From the NCBI GenBank assembly GCA_946480815.1, contig CAMLLB010000021.1, positions 1 through 61,593 on the forward strand: DNA of 61,593 nucleotides, read 5' to 3'. How positions within the stretch are numbered: the first letter of the stretch is position 1; each line of letters opens with the position of its first letter. Origin of the DNA: an uncultured Flavobacteriales bacterium (GTDB lineage Bacteria > Bacteroidota > Bacteroidia > Flavobacteriales > Crocinitomicaceae). Position numbers and translations under genes: made by a program. Below, piece after piece: positions 8,792-18,057 of the stretch. The notes under the pieces were generated by a model. That model saw only the letters and a list, made by a program, of their open reading frames with translations. It made no database searches and was not told the origin of the DNA.

Positions 8792-9889
8792 TTAGTTGCT
8801 GCAGTTTCCTGAATGACATGTTTTTCCTTCGGTAGATCCCAGATCACTTGCTCTTTTCCAATCGCTGCAGGCTTCATCCATTTTTCGAAGCATTTCCCGC
8901 GCCATTCCTCTGTTTACGTATGCTGAAGCATAATTCGGGTCAATACTGATCGCCTTGGAAGCAAAATCCTCCGCTTTTTTAAATTCTTTCTGTTTGAAAT
9001 AAATTCCCGATAGATTGGAGGCAGCCGGTGCATATTTCGGATTGATTTGCAACGCTTTTTCGAAATCTTTAATGGCATCGTCCAAACTTCCTTTTTCGAG
9101 TAAGGTTACCCCACGGTTATTATAAGCCAGAAAGAAATTCACATCTACCGAAATTGCTCTGTTAAAGGCAATTAATGCTCCTGCATAATCCTTCATTTTC
9201 TTTTTGGTTGTTCCGATATTATTCAATACAAATGCAAGGTTCGGATTTTTACGCAAAGCAGCTTCATAATCTTCAATTGCTTTAGGGTAATTTTCCTGCA
9301 TCCGGTAGCAGCTTCCGCGGTCGTTGTAGGCCATTGGGCTGGAAGGGTCCAATTCGATACTCTTGGAAAAGAATTTGATCGCAGCATTGTAATCTTGTTG
9401 TAAGAATTTTAAAGTTCCGTAGTTGTAATACGCTTTTGGATTGTTTGCATCCAATTTGATCGATTCTTCGTAATCTTTTTCAGCCTTTAAATAATCCGAA
9501 AGCCCCTGGTATCCTCTTCCTCTCTGGAAATACGCTTTTGAGTAAGCTTTCTGTTTTCCGATCAAAGCAGTAAACGTGTTAACGGCATCCTGGTACATTT
9601 CGGCTTCGTTTTCCGCAACACCTTTGTTGTAATAAGCAGCTGTAAAATTGGGATCGGAAGCAATCGATTTGTTAAATGAAGCAACTGCTTCTTTAAAATT
9701 CTTTTGGTTGAAAAGCTCAATTCCTTTGTTGTAAGCTTCCTGGCTTGCAGCAATTGCTGCGTTGCTTTGATTCAACTTGATAATTGAATCACGATACCTG
9801 AGTTCTGCAGGTGTCATACTTTCTACTTGTGAGAAAGAAATGAAACAGCAGAATAGCATTCCAGCCATCACCGAAATGGGTTTTTTCAT
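8792..9889 (-). CDS. Secreted tetratricopeptide repeat protein
   Basis: The 365-residue protein begins with a signal peptide (MKKPISVMAGMLFCCFISFSQ). It is then almost entirely TPR: about eight 34-residue units between 50 and 345, with repeated AYYNxG/AYNNRG motifs and DPN/NPN turns. The C-terminus has two closely spaced cysteines (CHSGNC). It ends 10 bp before the OmpA protein start on the same strand, so they form an operon. TPR proteins next to OmpA/PD40 proteins usually serve as envelope scaffolds. Confidence 0.88.
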   Translation of the reverse strand: MKKPISVMAGMLFCCFISFSQVESMTPAELRYRDSIIKLNQSNAAIAASQEAYNKGIELFNQKNFKEAVASFNKSIASDPNFTAAYYNKGVAENEAEMYQDAVNTFTALIGKQKAYSKAYFQRGRGYQGLSDYLKAEKDYEESIKLDANNPKAYYNYGTLKFLQQDYNAAIKFFSKSIELDPSSPMAYNDRGSCYRMQENYPKAIEDYEAALRKNPNLAFVLNNIGTTKKKMKDYAGALIAFNRAISVDVNFFLAYNNRGVTLLEKGSLDDAIKDFEKALQINPKYAPAASNLSGIYFKQKEFKKAEDFASKAISIDPNYASAYVNRGMAREMLRKMDEACSDWKRASDLGSTEGKTCHSGNCSN

Positions 9890-10052
9890 AGACTTGTAAT
9901 TTGGTTTAGGGTGTTGAATTTAATAAAATATATGCCCTGCGAAGTCAATACTTATTAACAGGACAGAGAACCTTTAAACAGAAACCGAATGACAAAGAAT
10001 ATTCCGTAATTTCGTGATGGAATAAATAGAAAGAAGTTAAACTAAGAACTTA

Positions 10053-11264
10053 ATGACGACGAATAACGCATATATCGTGGCTGGTGTAAGAACAGCTATT
10101 GGAAATTTTGGAGGAACTTTAGCCCCCGTTAGAGCAGATGATTTGGCTGCGCATGTTTTGGCAGAATTGTTGAAAAAAGTACCAAACCTTGATCCGGGAG
10201 CAATTGAAGATGTGATTTTAGGTTGTGCAAACCAGGCCGGTGAAGATAACCGGAATGTTGCAAGAATGGCTTTGCTTTTAGCCGGGTACCCGATTTCAGT
10301 CGGAGGAGAAACCGTAAACAGGTTGTGTGCTTCCGGTATGTCTGCTGCAGTAAATGCTGCAAGAGCAATCCAGGTTGGTGCAGGAGATATTTATGTTGCC
10401 GGAGGAGTGGAACACATGACAAGAGGGCCTTGGGTGCTTTCCAAGTCTTCAGCTCCGTTTGGAAGAGATCAGCAATTGTACGATTCTTCTTTCGGATGGA
10501 GATTTATTAATCCGAAAATGCAAGAGCTTTACGGAACAGATGCTATGGGAATGACAGCTGAAAACCTGGCTGAATTACATAAAATATCAAGAGAGGACCA
10601 GGATAAATTTTCAGCGTGGTCCCAGGAAAAAGCTTCGATTGCTCAAAATGCGGGAATCTTGGCTCAGGAAATAGCAGGTCTTTCTATTCCACGTAAAAAA
10701 CAGGATCCACTGGTTTTCGATAAAGATGAATTCATGAGGCCCGGAACAACTTTGGAGACTTTGGGGACGCTTAAACCTGCTTTCAAAAAAGAAGGTTCCG
10801 TAACAGCAGGGAATGCTTCAGGGCTGAATGACGGAGCGGCTGCACTTTTGCTGGCATCAGATCAGGGATTAAAGACTCATCAGTTAAAACCGATCGCGCG
10901 TATTGTTTCAGCAGCGATATCAGGTGTTGAACCGCGAATTATGGGAATAGGGCCGGTGGAGGCTTCCCGGAAAGCATTGGAAAGAGCTGGGCTGACACTG
11001 GACCAAATGGATGTGTTGGAATTGAATGAAGCGTTTGCTGCTCAGGTTCTTGCCTGTACCAGAACAATGGGCTTGGACGACCGTGATCCACGAATTAACC
11101 CGAATGGAGGAGCAATTGCGCTTGGGCATCCGCTTGGAATGTCGGGATCACGTATTTTATTGGCTGCGGCGAATCAATTGCAAAGAACAGGGGGAAAATA
11201 TGCGCTTGTAACTATGTGTATCGGAGTCGGACAAGGCTATGCTACTGTTATTGAACGCGTTTAA
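10053..11264 (+). CDS. Thiolase, acetyl-CoA acyltransferase family
   Basis: The 403-residue protein is a full-length thiolase. It has the acyl-accepting C92 in VNRLCASGMSAAV, H359 in GGAIALGHPLGMSG and the proton-exchanging C389 in MCIGVGQG. Its length and sequence are closest to the PcaF/FadA-type degradative thiolases acting in beta-oxidation or oxoadipyl-CoA cleavage. No other beta-oxidation or beta-ketoadipate gene is nearby, so the substrate chain length is open. A near-consensus promoter word TAATTTCG lies at about 10010. Divergent from the TPR gene. Confidence 0.92.
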   Translation: MTTNNAYIVAGVRTAIGNFGGTLAPVRADDLAAHVLAELLKKVPNLDPGAIEDVILGCANQAGEDNRNVARMALLLAGYPISVGGETVNRLCASGMSAAVNAARAIQVGAGDIYVAGGVEHMTRGPWVLSKSSAPFGRDQQLYDSSFGWRFINPKMQELYGTDAMGMTAENLAELHKISREDQDKFSAWSQEKASIAQNAGILAQEIAGLSIPRKKQDPLVFDKDEFMRPGTTLETLGTLKPAFKKEGSVTAGNASGLNDGAAALLLASDQGLKTHQLKPIARIVSAAISGVEPRIMGIGPVEASRKALERAGLTLDQMDVLELNEAFAAQVLACTRTMGLDDRDPRINPNGGAIALGHPLGMSGSRILLAAANQLQRTGGKYALVTMCIGVGQGYATVIERV

Positions 11265-11279
11265 TTCCAACCAATGTAA

Positions 11280-11287
11280 TATTTTTG
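11280..11287 (+). promoter_or_regulatory. Promoter -7 element TATTTTTG
   Basis: An exact match to the Bacteroidota -7 consensus TAnnTTTG, 15 bp before the ATG of the lipoprotein gene, so the leader would be very short. No clear TTG is seen at the -33 position. It would drive the operon 11303-15566 separately from the thiolase. Confidence 0.5.
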
Positions 11288-11302
11288 TATCTCTACCATA
11301 CC

Positions 11303-12883
11303 ATGAAAAAATTCCTGTTATTACTTTGTGTCGGATTGGCTTTTGCTTCGTGTAAGAAGCGTGATAAAGCAATTTGGGATACGGATTGGCAAGTTCCGCT
11401 TGTTCATGACAGCCTTACGTTATCCAATTTGGTAGCTGATTCGTTATTAACAGTCGTAGCCGGCAATTATGTTTTGGATATCAATTCTTCGCTGTTCGAA
11501 TTTAAATTAAGTGACTTCGTAGAATTGCCCGATACAACGGTGGAAAGTGAATTCCACATTGCGTTGAATTTTGCCGCCGCACCCGGGACAACCTTCACAA
11601 ATGGAGAAGTAGAGGAGCATGAGATGACTATCGGAGATGTACAGTTGAAGAGAATCCGTGTAAAAGCAGGAGGAATAGAACTCAAGGTGTTTAACCCGAT
11701 TGGTACGAAAACGCATTTTAATGTTCAGTTACCTGGCGTAACAAGAAACGGAGCGGTTTTGTCGCAGGACTTCATTGCTCCCGCAGGAACACAAAGTAAT
11801 CCGGGGGTTGCGTCCGGGTTTGTAGATCTAAGCGGTTATGAATTGAACCTTACCGGGGAAAACGGAACTTCTTATAACATCATTCAATCGTTGTTAACAG
11901 TTACTTCGGACCCGAACGGACCAACAGTGAATGTAACTACTTCGGATGTGATCAAATTCAAATTTTCCATGAAAGATATCGAATTGGGTTATGCTCGTGG
12001 TTATTTTGGAAATGAATTAGTGTCGGACACTGTATATGCACAGATCGATGCGATGGACAACGTTACGGATGGACTTTTGGATGTGGACGCAATGACCTTC
12101 GATCTGACAATTGAAAACGGCTTAAAGGTGAATGGGAAATTCAAAATTAATTCCCTTAAAAATATCAATGCCGGTGGAAATACGGTTTCATTAAACCATC
12201 CGAATATCGGGACCTGGAATACGATCAACGCAGCTACGGGATCGAATGAAAACAACATTGTGCCAAGTAATACAACCTTGAATTTTACGCCGGGCAACAG
12301 CAATTTTGAACAGTATATTGAGAACCACGGTGCGAAGAATGAGTTGAGTTTTCAGCTTCAGATGAATCCGTGGGGAAATGTATCCGGCGGTTGGGATGAG
12401 ATTTATGATGCACATCCTTTAAGAGTGAAATTGAATGGAATGTTCCCTTTGAATGTCGGATTAACGGATTTGATTTTCCAGGATACATTTGCGCTTAGTT
12501 TGGTGAATGATCCGGCTAAAACCAATGTGAAATCCGGACAGATTTGGGTTAACGCGATGAATGCGTTCCCGTTTGAGGGAGACCTGCAGCTTTATTTATT
12601 GGATGCCAATCACCAGACGATTGCCGTAGTTTCCGGAACAAGTGCAATAGAATCAAGTATTTTTGGTTCGGTAATCGATGGGATCATGCAAAAGAAAAGC
12701 GTCGTTTATTTTCCTGTTTCCGAAACGGTTTGTGACGATATCGGTAAGGTTAAATATTGCATGATCAAATTGAAGCTGAATACATACGATTCAAATGGTA
12801 ATAACATACAGGTGCCAATTCCTGCCAATGCCTTCTTCAAATTCAAATTGGGAGCAAATCTAACCATTGAAAATCACCTGTAA
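11303..12883 (+). CDS. Large lipoprotein of unknown function
   Basis: The start is ATG 11303 (MKKFLLLLCVGLAFASCKKRDK); an upstream TTG at 11285 only adds six residues. The signal sequence ends in a lipobox with C17, so the 526-residue product should be a lipoprotein, probably in the outer membrane. The mature part is beta-rich, dominated by Thr, Asn and Asp, with no family I recognise. It overlaps the next gene by one base (TAATG). With that gene's barrel-like product and a T9SS cargo gene it forms a three-gene operon, which suggests an outer-membrane or surface complex. Confidence 0.8.
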   Translation: MKKFLLLLCVGLAFASCKKRDKAIWDTDWQVPLVHDSLTLSNLVADSLLTVVAGNYVLDINSSLFEFKLSDFVELPDTTVESEFHIALNFAAAPGTTFTNGEVEEHEMTIGDVQLKRIRVKAGGIELKVFNPIGTKTHFNVQLPGVTRNGAVLSQDFIAPAGTQSNPGVASGFVDLSGYELNLTGENGTSYNIIQSLLTVTSDPNGPTVNVTTSDVIKFKFSMKDIELGYARGYFGNELVSDTVYAQIDAMDNVTDGLLDVDAMTFDLTIENGLKVNGKFKINSLKNINAGGNTVSLNHPNIGTWNTINAATGSNENNIVPSNTTLNFTPGNSNFEQYIENHGAKNELSFQLQMNPWGNVSGGWDEIYDAHPLRVKLNGMFPLNVGLTDLIFQDTFALSLVNDPAKTNVKSGQIWVNAMNAFPFEGDLQLYLLDANHQTIAVVSGTSAIESSIFGSVIDGIMQKKSVVYFPVSETVCDDIGKVKYCMIKLKLNTYDSNGNNIQVPIPANAFFKFKLGANLTIENHL

Positions 12884-14112
12884 TGAAGAAAACCCTTTTT
12901 GTCCTGATACTCTTTTTTATAACAGGTAATTCACTGTTAGCTCAATCTACATTCCCTTTTTTCAGAGACAGTCTCCTGCAAAGTAATCAGCTGTTGTTAA
13001 ATGGGAATTTTGATGCTACAGGAACTTCCATGAGAAAAGAGTTTGTAAATACCCTGGCTTTTGGTGGTTATATCGATTCGGATATGAAAGACCGGACACT
13101 TAAATCTACGCGTGCAAATAATCGGATCGGAGTTTTCGCATCAGGTGAGGCAACTTATGTTTCGGGCGCTGCAAGCCTCTTTAAATCCGGGAAGTATTCC
13201 TGGTTGGTGAAAGCAGGCTATTACGCAATCGGAAATATAAATTATACCAGGGATGCCTTTAAAATGACATTTTATGGGAACAGTTACCTCGGAGCGGATA
13301 CAGCCAATTTAACCGGAACACGTATTTCGGGAATGCAATTCCAAAAAGCAGGTTTTGGTTTTTACCATAAAAAAACAGGAAGTTCTTTGACGCTGAATGT
13401 GGTCAATGTTCAGAACCAGTTGAGCGGATATATTCGAAAAGGGCAATTTTCCCAGGATCCAAATATGGATTCCGTAAGTTTTCGGTTGAATGGAGATATG
13501 ACTTATTCAACAGGTAAAGCTTTCAGTAAAGGGATCGGATTTGCAATTGATTTCGATTTTTACCTGAAAGTTCCATGGTTAAAAGATTCGACGACATTCC
13601 AATTTACCGTTCAAAACCTGGGGGCTGCATACATGTTTGAATCCCAAAGTACTTATTCTCCGGATTCTACGTACAGGTATAGTGGATTTACTTTGAATCA
13701 GATCAAAAACAGCAGCAATCTTTTTGGAGACGACTTCTCGCTTTTGGATTCTCTGAACGTTGAAAAGAAAGAAGTGAAACGTTGGGTGATGGTCCCGGCT
13801 TACCTCCAGGTCATGAAATTGGTTGATCTGGCGTCTGCCAAAAAACTGCAAAGCTTCTTCGGAATACGGTTTTATCCTACCATTGGGATTGTTCCGACCG
13901 GTTTTGCCGGAATATTCTATCGCTTTGTTCCACGCGTTTCTGCATCAGCAAATGTTGCGTTCGGAGGATCTTCCATTGTACGTGGAGGTTTGATGCTGGG
14001 CTATCATGGGAATAAGGTGGGAATTCAATTGGGTACTGATGACATTTACGGCTTGGTATCTAAAAAAGGATTTGGTCAGTCAGCATTAATTCGTTTGTCA
14101 TGGGTGTTCTAA
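12883..14112 (+). CDS. DUF5723-like outer-membrane beta-barrel protein
   Basis: The 409-residue protein starts with a signal peptide (MKKTLFVLILFFITGNSLLAQ). It continues with alternating amphipathic strands and ends in an aromatic residue (ALIRLSWVF), as outer-membrane barrels do. The motif SLLLNGNFDATGTS-like region (about 35-50) and the overall pattern resemble DUF5723, a Bacteroidota barrel family of unknown function. It is translationally coupled to the lipoprotein upstream (1-bp overlap) and overlaps the T9SS cargo gene downstream by 13 bp. A role as partner or anchor for these two is inference. Confidence 0.72.
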   Translation: MKKTLFVLILFFITGNSLLAQSTFPFFRDSLLQSNQLLLNGNFDATGTSMRKEFVNTLAFGGYIDSDMKDRTLKSTRANNRIGVFASGEATYVSGAASLFKSGKYSWLVKAGYYAIGNINYTRDAFKMTFYGNSYLGADTANLTGTRISGMQFQKAGFGFYHKKTGSSLTLNVVNVQNQLSGYIRKGQFSQDPNMDSVSFRLNGDMTYSTGKAFSKGIGFAIDFDFYLKVPWLKDSTTFQFTVQNLGAAYMFESQSTYSPDSTYRYSGFTLNQIKNSSNLFGDDFSLLDSLNVEKKEVKRWVMVPAYLQVMKLVDLASAKKLQSFFGIRFYPTIGIVPTGFAGIFYRFVPRVSASANVAFGGSSIVRGGLMLGYHGNKVGIQLGTDDIYGLVSKKGFGQSALIRLSWVF

Positions 14113-15566
14113 GATATATCGCTTTTTCATTGTTATTGATGTGTTCTCTGGAATCCAAAGGACAAATTGCTTTTTACCATGTTTTTGGAGGAAAAGGATA
14201 CGATAGAGCCGAAGGTGTGGCTCAATTGCCGGATAGCAGTTACATCGTAACCGGATCTTCTTCCAGTTTTGAAGATGCTCCGTCACAGGCTTTCCTGTTG
14301 AAACTGGACAAGCAAGGTTATCACGTTTGGTCCAAAGAATATGGAGGAGCGGAGTTTGAAGAGGGTAGAAGAGTACTTTTTGTTCCGAATTACGGATACT
14401 ACATCGTAGGAACTTCTTCCAGTAATGGAACAGGAGGCTTTGACGGTTATGTTGTGTTTACCGATCTGGCAGGAAATCAGCAATGGGAAAAATGGTACGA
14501 CAATGGAGGCTGGGAACGGTTCCATGATGCACTTTTACTGCCCGACACGAGTATCGTGATGTTGGGTGAAACAGATGCCAATCCGGAGCAGACTGAAGAT
14601 CAATATTTCGTTCGCATTGATAAAGATGGAAACGAGATCTGGAACCATCAGCAGGGAGGTGTTGGGGTAGATTATTTCAATAAAGGCGTGATGGTAACGG
14701 ATACCACATTTGCTGTTGTGGGAACCGGTTATTTGGCTGATTCGCTCAAATCCAAAGCATATGTCGGTTATTATCATATCAATGCTTCATTGCTTTGGGA
14801 TACCCTCGCAGGAAGCAACGGTGAATATATCCTGAACGATGTTCAATGGGTTTCCAACCAGATTAAATGCGCAGGAGAAGCAACAAAAGTAGGTAAAACA
14901 GATACGGATAATTACCACATATTCTTTACGCAGGGCGGAAATTTTATTGCCAACGATGATAACTACATGCAGCATCCGAGCCGTTACACCGGATTTGTGA
15001 ATTATACGGCACCTCCGGGAGATAGGTATTTTGTTGTCACACAGGGCAATGATCCGCAGTACTCCTATGCAGGTGGGGAAGATTTTGTGATTAATTGCTT
15101 TTACGCGGCATTTTTCTGGGCTGGCTACGGATCGGGCTACAATGCGCTTGGCCAGGACCAAATGAATCACATTATCCAAACGAATGATGGTTATGCCGTT
15201 TTGGTTGGATATCATTCAGATCCAGGCTTCAGTACCGGAGGAACTTCCCTGTTTATTGTGAAATTAGGGAATGATAATGCATTTCCTTCCAATGCAGCTC
15301 CTACGATTTATAGCATTTTGAAGGTAGAAGATCTGGAAAATAACCCGGATATTTCTATTTATCCCAATCCGTTTACGGAATCTCTGCAGGTCGAAACTTC
15401 CGGATCACTGGAAGCTATTGAAGTACTTGATTTGACAGGAAAACAAGTGTATGCATCATCCACTGCAGTTTCTGTTATCGAAACAGCTTCCTGGGAAAAA
15501 GGAACATATGTTATTCGATGTCAATCAAATGGTGCCTGGAGTTCAAAGAAATTGGTAAAACTCTAG
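14100..15566 (+). CDS. Secreted protein with T9SS type A sorting domain
   Basis: The 488-residue protein has an N-terminal signal peptide (MGVLRYIAFSLLLMCSLESKGQ). A repetitive beta-propeller-like region (about 25-390) has recurring GGxxYDxAxGVAQ and YIVTGSSSS motifs of the kind seen in uncharacterised delta-60-like propellers. The C-terminal type A sorting domain (about 415-488) contains SIYPNPF and ends KKLVKL. The family is exported by Sec and then by the type IX system, with the C-terminus removed. The start overlaps the DUF5723 gene by 13 bp. Confidence 0.87.
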   Translation: MGVLRYIAFSLLLMCSLESKGQIAFYHVFGGKGYDRAEGVAQLPDSSYIVTGSSSSFEDAPSQAFLLKLDKQGYHVWSKEYGGAEFEEGRRVLFVPNYGYYIVGTSSSNGTGGFDGYVVFTDLAGNQQWEKWYDNGGWERFHDALLLPDTSIVMLGETDANPEQTEDQYFVRIDKDGNEIWNHQQGGVGVDYFNKGVMVTDTTFAVVGTGYLADSLKSKAYVGYYHINASLLWDTLAGSNGEYILNDVQWVSNQIKCAGEATKVGKTDTDNYHIFFTQGGNFIANDDNYMQHPSRYTGFVNYTAPPGDRYFVVTQGNDPQYSYAGGEDFVINCFYAAFFWAGYGSGYNALGQDQMNHIIQTNDGYAVLVGYHSDPGFSTGGTSLFIVKLGNDNAFPSNAAPTIYSILKVEDLENNPDISIYPNPFTESLQVETSGSLEAIEVLDLTGKQVYASSTAVSVIETASWEKGTYVIRCQSNGAWSSKKLVKL

Positions 15567-15803
15567 AAGAAAATTCACTTTAAAGTGTGGTTTCGCTTCG
15601 AATGAATAGTATAGTTCAAAAAGAGATTAAATTCTGACGGTATTCTGCCCCGTTTTTCATGTTTAAAACAAGCCCTTTAGGAAAATTAACTTTTTGTGTA
15701 AAAAACAATTGGTCGCTTTTAACTATCTTTTCTCCTAAGTAAATTACCACTCCTTTACTGACTGGGTTTGCACCCTTACCATTACAATTCTAAAACAATT
15801 GCC

Positions 15804-17066
15804 ATGGAAAAGAAGCAAACACCAATGACCCGGAAAGAGCGCAAAAAAGCAATGACTCCGGAAGAACGGAAAAAGAGAAGAAGAAAACGCCGGATCATCT
15901 GGGGATCCATTATTATTGTTTTGGTTGTTTTCCGGCTTATTTTGCCTTATATCGTCTTGAAATATGTTAATAATAAGCTGGAGAATCTCGAAGAATACTA
16001 CGGTCATGTGGAAGACATCGATATCCATTTATATCGTGGAGCTTATGAGATCAAGGATATTCGCCTGCTAAAAAGAGTAGAGAAAAAGGGGCGAACCGGA
16101 ACGACAGAAAAAGATACCATTCCCTTTTTTAAATCACCCTCTATTGACTTATCCATTGAATGGAGAGCCATTTTTCATGGTTCCATAGTTGGTGAGATTA
16201 GTGTGGAACAACCGGTTGTGAATTTTGTAAAAGACCGGCACAAGGGAGAAGACGTGAAAGCGGATACGGCAGATTTTGCACAATTGGTGGATGATTTGAT
16301 GCCTGTAACGATCAACCGTTTCGATATCCATAATGGCGAAATTCATTACCGGGATTTAGAGGCTAAACCAAAGTTGGATGTTGCTATGAAAAATCTCAAT
16401 ATCACGGCTACAAACCTAACCAATGTGACAGATAGTAAAGAAGTGCTCCCTGCCACACTGGTCGCTTCTGCTGATGCTTACGAAGGAAAGTTTGCATTAA
16501 ACGCGAAATTCGACGGACTGGCCAAAAAGCCCACCTTTGATATGAATACTTCTATGAAAGGTTTGAATCTCGTACTGCTCAACGACATGCTCCGGGAATA
16601 TGGAAATTTTGACGTAAAAAAAGGGACTTTCAGTATGTATGGTGAATTTGCAGCTAAGCAAGGTAAATTCGGTGGTTATGTGAAACCATTTTTAAAAGAT
16701 CTGGATGTGGTGCAATGGAATAAGCAGGAAGGTGATTTTAAACAGATTCTTTGGGAAACATTGGTTGCAAGCGCTGCAGAAATTCTTCAAAATCAACGGA
16801 AAGAGCAGCTTGCTACGAGGGTAGAGTTCGGTGGAACATTTGATAACGCGGATCTGAATACCTGGCGTGCGATCAGTTATGTACTTCGTAATGCTTTTCT
16901 TCATGCACTTCGTCCGGCAATGGATAATTCAATTAATATCAATAAGCTGGAACCAGGTGGAAAGAAAACGTTTTTGGAAAAAATATTCGGTGAAGATTCC
17001 AAAAAGAAAGACACAAGAAAAGAAAAACGCGCCAAACGCAAAAGTGAACGAAAAAAGAAATCATGA
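15804..17066 (+). CDS. DUF748/AsmA-like membrane-anchored protein with basic ends
   Basis: The start is ATG 15804 (MEKKQTPMTRK), giving 420 residues. A very basic cytosolic N-terminus (ERKKAMTPEERKKRRRKRR) precedes one transmembrane helix (about 34-56, IIVLVVFRLILPYIV). The periplasmic part (about 60-390) resembles DUF748/AsmA-like domains, with repeated strands and DIDIHLYRGAYEIKDIRL. The last 35 residues are again Lys/Arg-rich. AsmA-like proteins form grooves that carry lipids between membranes, so a lipid role is possible. It overlaps the LEA_2 gene by 4 bp. Confidence 0.75.
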   Translation: MEKKQTPMTRKERKKAMTPEERKKRRRKRRIIWGSIIIVLVVFRLILPYIVLKYVNNKLENLEEYYGHVEDIDIHLYRGAYEIKDIRLLKRVEKKGRTGTTEKDTIPFFKSPSIDLSIEWRAIFHGSIVGEISVEQPVVNFVKDRHKGEDVKADTADFAQLVDDLMPVTINRFDIHNGEIHYRDLEAKPKLDVAMKNLNITATNLTNVTDSKEVLPATLVASADAYEGKFALNAKFDGLAKKPTFDMNTSMKGLNLVLLNDMLREYGNFDVKKGTFSMYGEFAAKQGKFGGYVKPFLKDLDVVQWNKQEGDFKQILWETLVASAAEILQNQRKEQLATRVEFGGTFDNADLNTWRAISYVLRNAFLHALRPAMDNSININKLEPGGKKTFLEKIFGEDSKKKDTRKEKRAKRKSERKKKS

Positions 17067-18043
17067 TGCTCAAACTTCGACTTTGGCCTGTATTACTGAT
17101 TTTGTTTCTTGGGGTAGGAGGATATCTCATCTACCTCTTCATTCAGAGACAAAAAATGCTCAATTTGTTACTTCCGGAAGTAACTGAAATAACGTTGATA
17201 AAGGCAGATATTCACCAGGATACAGCCTATATAGACGTAAATACCATTGTTGTCAACAAAGCGCCTTATGAAATGAATATTGACAGTATTATCTGTGACC
17301 TGGCGTTGGGAGGAACACTTTTGGTATCGACCAGTAATTATGTGGGTTTACGCCAGCAAAGCGGGGAATCCGATTCGGTCACATTTTCAGTAAAGATACC
17401 GATCACTCACACACGCAATAAAATAAGAAGTCTCCAGGGAAAAGACTCCACGGGTTTAAGCATCTCAGCTGTGATTGTTTATTCCGGAATGAAAATACCT
17501 TTTATTAAAAGTAAGAAAATCGAAGTTCCCGTTCCGCCAAAATTTAAAGTGATCAAAACCCAGAAGAAAGAACTGAAGCTGTTCAAGAAAAATGTGAAAG
17601 TAGATCTTTTCCTGAGGATTCTTAATGAGGGGAGGAACCTTTCACTGGATATACACGATTTGCAATATGAATTAAAGGTTGGGGATGATCTTTCGACCAA
17701 AGGAAAATTCTATAAAGACATTTCTATCAAACCACAATCTTCCCAGGTACTCCGGTTTCCACTGAACCTGGATATGAAGCATCCATTGGGAACGATCTTC
17801 AAGATTTGGGGAGACAGAGATCGTGTTCCGTTTAAAATGACAATTAGCGGTTACCTGGATGCCGGAAAAATGAAACGGATTCCCACTGTAATTTTTGCTT
17901 CGGGACATATGGAAATAGTAAACGAAAGAAAAAAGAAAGTTGAGAAGAAACACGAAAAAGAACGAAAGAAAGATCAGCGTAAAGACAGACGAGATGATAG
18001 AAAAGATTCCCGGAAAGAAAAACGGGAAGATAGAAAAGAGTAA
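17063..18043 (+). CDS. LEA type 2 family membrane-anchored protein with long charged tail
   Basis: The 326-residue protein has one N-terminal transmembrane helix (about 8-28, LWPVLLILFLGVGGYLIYLF). Two LEA14-like (LEA_2/WHy) beta-sandwich regions follow (about 40-160 and 170-280), starting with PEVTEITLIKADIHQDTAYIDV. From about 288 to the end nearly every residue is Lys, Arg, Glu or Asp (KKVEKKHEKERKKDQ and onward). The start codon overlaps the preceding stop (ATGATG), so both are probably made together. The tail resembles the tail of its partner in charge, but its function is unknown. Confidence 0.75.
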   Translation: MMLKLRLWPVLLILFLGVGGYLIYLFIQRQKMLNLLLPEVTEITLIKADIHQDTAYIDVNTIVVNKAPYEMNIDSIICDLALGGTLLVSTSNYVGLRQQSGESDSVTFSVKIPITHTRNKIRSLQGKDSTGLSISAVIVYSGMKIPFIKSKKIEVPVPPKFKVIKTQKKELKLFKKNVKVDLFLRILNEGRNLSLDIHDLQYELKVGDDLSTKGKFYKDISIKPQSSQVLRFPLNLDMKHPLGTIFKIWGDRDRVPFKMTISGYLDAGKMKRIPTVIFASGHMEIVNERKKKVEKKHEKERKKDQRKDRRDDRKDSRKEKREDRKE

Positions 18044-18057
18044 TAAAGAGGAAGAGT

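Noticed and set aside
15567..15803. Terminator or gene in the spacer before the DUF748-like gene
   Set aside because: Only a 12-bp palindrome (CACTTTAAAGTG) without a T tract is visible; no coding signal.
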